This document shows positions 58,514-64,000 of a DNA stretch of 64,000 nt, one piece after another. Position 1 is the stretch's first letter. Each line of letters opens with the position of its first letter. Under the pieces are notes generated by a model. It worked only from the letters and a program-made list of their open reading frames with translations. It did not search any database and was not told the origin of the DNA. The stretch is from Clostridium carboxidivorans P7 (GTDB lineage Bacteria > Bacillota > Clostridia > Clostridiales > Clostridiaceae), in assembly GCF_001038625.1 (NCBI RefSeq), contig NZ_CP011803.1, forward strand, positions 992,001-1,056,000, written 5' to 3'. The position numbers were made by a program, and so were the translations under genes.

Positions 58514-59407
58514 ATGTTTAAAATTATTGAAAAGAAAATGTTAGCACCAAATATCTATCTAATGGATATAGAAGCTCCAAGAGTTGCTAAGTCTTGTTAT
58601 CCAGGACAATTTGTTATAGTAAAAATGGATGAAAAAGGGGAGAGAATACCCCTTACTATTTGTGACTATGATGCTAAAAAAGGAACAGTAACTATAGTAT
58701 TTCAAACACTTGGAGAATCAACTAAGAAGATGGCAGAATATGAAGAAGGTCAGACTTTTTCAGACTTTGTTGGCCCACTCGGTCAGCCATCAGATCTTGT
58801 TCATGAGGAACTAGAAGAGTTTAAGAAAAAGGACATAATATTTATAGCTGGCGGAGTAGGTACAGCACCGGTATATCCACAGGTTAAATGGCTGCATGAA
58901 AATGGAGTTAATGTAGATGTTATAGTTGGAGCAAAATCAAAAGAACACCTCATACTTGAAGAAGAAATGAAGGCAGTATGCAAGAACTTATATATTGCTA
59001 CAGATGATGGAAGCTATGGATATAAGGGACTTGTTACAAACCTTTTAAAAGAACTTATAGATAAAGAAGGAAAAACATATAATCATGTGGTAGCAATAGG
59101 ACCAATGATTATGATGAAATTTGTAACTAAGCTTACAAAAGAATATGGTATTAAAACTATAGTAAGCTTAAATCCAATAATGGTAGATGGAACAGGAATG
59201 TGCGGTGCCTGCAGAGTAACTGTAGGAGATGAAGTGAAATTTGCCTGTGTTGATGGACCAGAATTTGATGGACACCTTGTAAACTTTGATGAGGCTATGA
59301 GAAGACAGACTATGTATAAAACTGAAGAGGGAAGAAAACTTCTAAAAGAAATAGAAGGAGATACTCATCATGGAAAAGGCTGCGGCTGTGGAGGACATAA
59401 TGACTAA
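58514..59407 (+). CDS. nfnA: NADH-dependent ferredoxin:NADP oxidoreductase, FAD subunit (NfnA type)
   Basis: This 297-residue flavoprotein starts MFKIIEKKMLAPN (ATG 58514 after GGAGGAATAGG; 18 upstream in-frame codons lack a site). It shows the ferredoxin-NADP-reductase fold (PLTICDYDAKKGTVTIVFQ, GGVGTAPVYPQVK) and a [2Fe-2S] pattern with C-x-x-C at CGACRVTVGDEVKFACVDGPEFDG. The C-terminus carries an unusual HHGKGCGCGGHND tail. With NfnB it makes NADPH from NADH and reduced ferredoxin. Confidence 0.88.
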   Translation: MFKIIEKKMLAPNIYLMDIEAPRVAKSCYPGQFVIVKMDEKGERIPLTICDYDAKKGTVTIVFQTLGESTKKMAEYEEGQTFSDFVGPLGQPSDLVHEELEEFKKKDIIFIAGGVGTAPVYPQVKWLHENGVNVDVIVGAKSKEHLILEEEMKAVCKNLYIATDDGSYGYKGLVTNLLKELIDKEGKTYNHVVAIGPMIMMKFVTKLTKEYGIKTIVSLNPIMVDGTGMCGACRVTVGDEVKFACVDGPEFDGHLVNFDEAMRRQTMYKTEEGRKLLKEIEGDTHHGKGCGCGGHND

Positions 59408-59446
59408 TAATCATTATGTGTGCAAAAGGAATGCAAAGGAGGATAA

Positions 59447-60838
<1,392 letters not shown>

Positions 60839-60876
60839 TCTCTTGTACGACTTGGATAAAGTAGTACGCAGTTACT

Positions 60877-61017
60877 ATGCTTTATTACTTTGGATGGATT
60901 AATACTATTCCAGGTCGTATGCTTATGTTAGCTGCTATTAGATGGGCTGTTGCTAATTCAGCTTATGTTATTGGCTTGGCAGCATCTGGTTCAATTGTTG
61001 TTTATTCAACAACCTAA
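60877..61017 (+). pseudogene. Possible remnant of a membrane protein gene
   Basis: A 46-codon frame (MLYYFGWINTIPGRMLMLAA to VVYSTT) reads as one amphipathic and one hydrophobic segment, with coding-like codon use, in the gap after nfnB. There is no ribosome site before the ATG and no recognised family. It could be the decayed C-terminal end of a membrane protein or chance coding. Confidence 0.3.
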
Positions 61018-61074
61018 TTATAAAAAATAGTGTAAGAAAACTTGAACTAACAAATTATGCAAGGGGAGATAAGT

Positions 61075-62214
61075 GTGGAGAAACAATCAATTAGTATTAA
61101 AAAAGTAGCAATTCTTACAGGAGCATTTTGTGCGTACATGATTGGATCAGGGTTTTCAACAGGACAGGAAGTTTTACAATTCTTTTCAACAAGTGGTCCA
61201 GTCAAAGGGATTATTGCAGCATTGGTTTATATGGTTTTTATGATGTTCTTTACTTACATCTTGTATGGAATAGGACAAAGAGAGCAATTTAATAATCCAT
61301 ATGATGTTTTTGAATATTATTGTGGAAAATATATAGGTAAATTTTATACATGGTATAGTGTTGTATTGTCGTATGGTATATATATAGTAATGTTGGCAGG
61401 CGCAGGTGCAACAATTCATCAGTATTATGGAACTTCACAATACATAGGTACTTATGCAATAGCACTTGTTGCATTGGTTACAGCATTATTAGGAGTTGAA
61501 AAGCTTATTGAGATAATAGGTATTATCGGACCTGTTGAGATATTATTTATGATAATAATGGGTATAGCTGCTTTAGTTACTCTTGCTGGACAACCGAATT
61601 TGTTGACGGTTAATGGTGATCTTATAGTAACATCAGGATTTAAGACAGCTTCTAATAACTGGTTATGGGCGGCAATACTATATTCATTACTTGGTCTTAT
61701 GTTTGGTGTAGCATTCTTTGTTATTAATGGACAATCTGCAAAAAGTGTAAAGGAAGCAAGAATTTCAGGTATGATTGGAACTGGTTTTTATACTCTTGCA
61801 ATTATCTTGCTTACTATAACTGAAACTGTTTATTTAGATATTATTAAAGGTCAGCAAGTGCCTACATTAGCAATAGCTAAGCACATAGCTCCTGTCTTAG
61901 GATTGATTTTCGCAGTAATAATAGTATTATGTATTTATGCATCAGCTTCTTCTATTCTTTTGCTTGTTACTAGAAACTTTGCTGCTGATAAAACTAAAAA
62001 GTTTTATATTATTGGAATAGTTTTAACTGCTATAGGCATGTTCACCGGCACATTGCTACCATTTGATCGATTGATAAATATTTTATATCCTATATCAGGA
62101 TATTCAGGTATTGTCTTTCTAGGATTTGTAGTTTATAAAGAATTCATAAATAAGAACGCCTTTTCTATGGATAAAAGAGCTAATGTTGATGAAATGATAA
62201 AAATTAATGAATAA
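61075..62214 (+). CDS. YkvI-family membrane protein (putative transporter)
   Basis: This 379-residue protein of the COG3949/YkvI type has about ten helices and starts VEKQSISIKKVAILTGAFCAYMIGSGFSTGQEVLQFF. GTG 61075 is chosen because AGGGGAG lies 8 bases upstream; an ATG at 61057 lies upstream of that site. The family has an APC/LeuT-like fold and unknown substrates. Placed in a reductase cluster, it may move a substrate or product such as an amino acid or trimethylamine (inference). Its 3' end is followed by about 220 bases with no gene, then a selA remnant. Confidence 0.7.
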   Translation: MEKQSISIKKVAILTGAFCAYMIGSGFSTGQEVLQFFSTSGPVKGIIAALVYMVFMMFFTYILYGIGQREQFNNPYDVFEYYCGKYIGKFYTWYSVVLSYGIYIVMLAGAGATIHQYYGTSQYIGTYAIALVALVTALLGVEKLIEIIGIIGPVEILFMIIMGIAALVTLAGQPNLLTVNGDLIVTSGFKTASNNWLWAAILYSLLGLMFGVAFFVINGQSAKSVKEARISGMIGTGFYTLAIILLTITETVYLDIIKGQQVPTLAIAKHIAPVLGLIFAVIIVLCIYASASSILLLVTRNFAADKTKKFYIIGIVLTAIGMFTGTLLPFDRLINILYPISGYSGIVFLGFVVYKEFINKNAFSMDKRANVDEMIKINE

Positions 62215-62437
62215 TCTAGACACTCTTTACTAGTTTGTAAAAAATTGTCTTGGAATGTCCATAGTTTCAAAAAATACATTTAAAAATTATATATCCTTAG
62301 GATTTATAAAAGAAAGTTATATAATAAATATTTCTCTTAAAAGATATATTTATTTAGTTATTAGCTCTAAGAGACCCCTTACTCCCGCTGCAAATGCTTT
62401 TTTTACTCTATGTAAGAGTCAGTATAAATTCTAATAA

Positions 62438-62715
62438 ATAGATGTTATGAGCTTTAGTGGAGATAAGATGCTTGGAGGACCACAGGCAGGAATAATTATA
62501 GGTAAAAAAATATATATAGATAAAATGAAAAAGAATCAACTTACAAGGGCATTGAGAATAGATAAGATGACACTTGCTGCATTAGAAAAAAATTAAGAGA
62601 AAATAAAACTTCTATAATAATTAGAATTTCAGATAATGAAGTTGTTTTAGATGTAAGGACTATTTTTGATAAGGATTTTGATATAATAGTGGAGGCTTTT
62701 ATGATATTAGATTAA
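62438..62715 (+). pseudogene. selA: selA (selenocysteine synthase) C-terminal remnant
   Basis: The first frame (62438-62596) reads [20 protein letters not shown] followed by [21 protein letters not shown], which matches the SelA PLP-lysine region (FSGDKLLGGPQAG) and the RALRxDKxTLAALE helix. After a stop the same gene continues in another frame (62596-62715): [19 protein letters not shown], the SelA C-terminal domain. The N-terminal two thirds, and about 80 residues between the two pieces, are missing. Therefore this copy cannot work. Confidence 0.85.
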
Positions 62716-62733
62716 AAGAGGGGTGGTAAGATT

Positions 62734-62757
62734 GTGAAGTATATTGTTGCATCATAA
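62734..62757 (+). pseudogene. selB: Possible selB start remnant
   Basis: After GGGGTGG a GTG opens VKYIVAS and stops. SelB proteins begin M-K-x-(I/V)-(I/V)-G-T-A-G-H-I-D-H-G-K-T. The position directly after selA and before the tRNA-Sec gene fits a selA-selB-selC order, but seven residues cannot prove it. Confidence 0.4.
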
Positions 62758-62808
62758 AAAATGATACAATTAATCACATAAAGTGATAATTGGGTTTACT
62801 TAAAGACG

Positions 62809-62837
62809 TTGACATAATAACTTGCATACTTTATAAT
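62809..62837 (+). promoter_or_regulatory. Consensus promoter of the tRNA-Sec gene
   Basis: TTGACA (62809-62814) and TATAAT (62832-62837) are separated by exactly 17 bases. Transcription would start about seven bases downstream, near 62844, 13 bases before the tRNA. Confidence 0.92.
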
Positions 62838-62856
62838 GTTTTATGTAATCAAATAT

Positions 62857-62953
62857 GGGAGTAGATAGGTTCTGGTGTTCCTGACGGTCTTCAAAACCGT
62901 TCTGCCGTGCTAAGACCACGACGGGTGGGTTCGATTCCCACATATTCCCGCCA
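62857..62953 (+). tRNA. selC: Selenocysteine tRNA (anticodon UCA)
   Basis: The 97-base transcript has an acceptor stem (GGGAGTA/TATTCCC with one G-U), a D arm, the anticodon stem ACGGT/ACCGT around CTTCAAA (anticodon TCA at 62891-62893), a long extra arm, the T arm GTGGG-TTCGATT-CCCAC, and encoded GCCA. The UCA anticodon, the long extra arm and the length identify tRNA-Sec. It reads the two UGA codons in grdH and grdA 9-12 kb upstream. Confidence 0.95.
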
Positions 62954-62961
62954 TTAAATAA

Positions 62962-62990
62962 AAGCGAGGCCCAAAAGTCACGCTTATTTT
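62962..62990 (+). terminator. Probable tRNA-Sec terminator
   Basis: AAGCG (62962-62966) pairs with CGCTT (62981-62985), followed by ATTTTATG. The stem is short, so termination strength is uncertain. Confidence 0.45.
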
Positions 62991-63052
62991 ATGTAAAAAA
63001 ACAAATGATACTAGCGTACCTATAAAACTCTAGTGTGAGTTAGATCCTTAGA

Positions 63053-63706
63053 TTAATTTTTGAAAGAAGCAGTTATTTGTTTAATATACCTTAACATTGT
63101 TTCCGAGCACTCTTCAATATTTAAGGTTTCTCCACTATTTAATATTTTAGTAAGCATTCCATGATATAACAGTATGGTCATTTCATTAATATCATTTAGG
63201 TATTCTTCTTTTAAATATCCATAAGCTGCTAATGTTTTTAATAAAATTAGGTTTCTTTCATATAAATTGCTCTTTAAAAGCATAGGAAGCAATTCCTCAG
63301 AATGGTCTCCCAATTCTTCAGGAAAAATTGAGTAGTATTCTTCAATAATATTTGATATAGAATCGCTATGCTTCCCAAAAAAAATAATATTATATATCTT
63401 AGGACTTGAAAAAGAGTATTTACAAAAATATTTCCAAATTTCATAGTACTTATCAATGTTATTGTGAAGAGCGTTAAGATATTGAGAAAGGCTAAAAGTA
63501 TACTCCTTTAAATGCCTTATAGAAGCATAAAGAATAAGTTCATCTAAATTTTCAAAGTAATTATATAACGTCGCACTATTATAGCCTGCTATATCAGCTA
63601 CTTTCCTTATTGTTATAGCTTGCATTCCTTCTTCATCCATAATTTTAGAAGCCGCATCAATAAAATAACTCATATTTCTATGTTTCTTAATTGTTTTCTT
63701 AATCAT
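63053..63706 (-). CDS. TetR-family regulator, paralogue 2
   Basis: This 217-residue regulator has the same helix-turn-helix core (MSYFIDAASKIMDEEGMQAITIRKVADIAGYNSATLYNYFENLDELI) and the same C-terminal part (YSIFPEELGDHSEELLPMLL) as the TetR at 47008-47673. GGAGATAA precedes the ATG. The gene closes the reductase cluster after tRNA-Sec. Upstream of it, on the side of the next gene outside the window, lies a set of three palindromes of the same type as those before grdI. Confidence 0.9.
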   Translation of the reverse strand: MIKKTIKKHRNMSYFIDAASKIMDEEGMQAITIRKVADIAGYNSATLYNYFENLDELILYASIRHLKEYTFSLSQYLNALHNNIDKYYEIWKYFCKYSFSSPKIYNIIFFGKHSDSISNIIEEYYSIFPEELGDHSEELLPMLLKSNLYERNLILLKTLAAYGYLKEEYLNDINEMTILLYHGMLTKILNSGETLNIEECSETMLRYIKQITASFKN

Positions 63707-63909
63707 TATTTATCTCCAATGTTCAAAATGTTAGTTTTTACTTAAGTAATGAAATCAAAATTTCATTGTGATTATTTTACTTCACGATTTTACAGTTATT
63801 TATTATAACATAAAATACTAGAGAGCACAATAAATGACAGTTATTGTCAATATCACTTTCTTTAATAAAAAGAACTATAAAAATAACAAATAAGAACTAT
63901 CACAATTTT

Positions 63910-63955
63910 CAATCATGATTATATTATAATCATGATTGAAAAACAATCGTAATTG
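63910..63955. promoter_or_regulatory. Operator array, three 17-bp spaced palindromes
   Basis: CAATCATGATTA (63910-63921), TAATCATGATTG (63927-63938) and CAATCGTAATTG (63944-63955) begin exactly 17 bases apart. The consensus CAATCATGATTG is a perfect 12-base palindrome. The other 63707-63909 bases are AT-rich with no gene. A divergent gene probably begins beyond the window and shares this control region. Confidence 0.82.
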
Positions 63956-64000
63956 TGTTAAAATTAAGACAAATAGCGCTATCAAATTATGTAAATTGAG

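Noticed and set aside
61057-61074. ATG at 61057 as the YkvI-like start
   Set aside because: The AGGGGAG site lies downstream of this ATG and fits the GTG at 61075.
63910-63955. Three evenly spaced repeats resembling a short CRISPR array
   Set aside because: Units are 12-base palindromes with 5-base spacers, too small for CRISPR, and there are no cas genes. They fit operator sites.

Overview
The window comes from a low-GC, spore-forming, anaerobic Firmicute, most likely Clostridium sensu stricto. The signs are a strongly A/T-biased codon choice, a clostridial 16S sequence, a gerK-type germination operon, a pyruvate phosphate dikinase, an EFR1 flavodoxin-ferredoxin, and a selenoprotein amino-acid reductase cluster. 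I did not identify the species.

Layout. Positions 1-5187 hold a polyamine-type ABC transporter followed by a PfkB-family kinase and an ADP-ribosylglycohydrolase, a likely nucleoside or N-glycoside uptake operon. From 5248 there is a decayed Uma2-type gene tail, an initiator tRNA-Met, and a 16S-23S-5S rRNA operon without spacer tRNAs. Positions 11051-15315 are a gerA/B/C-type germinant receptor operon with a small membrane-protein gene. Positions 15396-24824 carry an MFS permease, a CDF metal exporter, FtsH, an ECF S-component, an FtsZ-like protein without the GTP-binding signature, a broken ABC-2 exporter, a GT39-like glycosyltransferase and an FtsX without FtsE. Positions 24994-31653 are a Bce-type peptide sensing/detoxification module (bceAB, bceRS) interrupted by a sigma-70-family factor and its likely anti-sigma factor. 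Positions 31931-46917 hold mixed metabolism: EFR1, a large c-di-GMP sensor protein, PpdK, a FadR-type regulator with two operator doublets, an aminotransferase, RarD, and an AcoR-like activator with a sigma-54 promoter driving a butanediol-type dehydrogenase.

The most notable part is 47008-63955: a complete amino-acid reductase cluster, probably betaine type. The order is TetR < > grdI, grdH (UGA/Sec), BCCT transporter, trxB, trxA, grdA (UGA/Sec), grdC, grdD, two DUF3841-like genes, nfnA, nfnB, a YkvI-like permease, a decayed selA/selB remnant, an intact tRNA-Sec gene with its own consensus promoter, and a second TetR closely related to the first. Each TetR gene has upstream of it an array of CAATCATGATTG-like palindromes spaced exactly 17 bp apart, so the two ends of the cluster appear to share one regulatory code. 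The expected physiology is uptake of glycine betaine (BCCT), NADPH supply (NfnAB), electron transfer through TrxB/TrxA to selenoprotein GrdA, reductive cleavage by GrdHI, and release of acetyl phosphate by GrdCD for ATP formation.

The window also carries at least two dispersed structured repeat families: A, with three copies, and B, with three copies, one nested inside an A copy. There is also a roughly 234-bp MITE-like inverted repeat and a roughly 98-bp element with IS-like ends.
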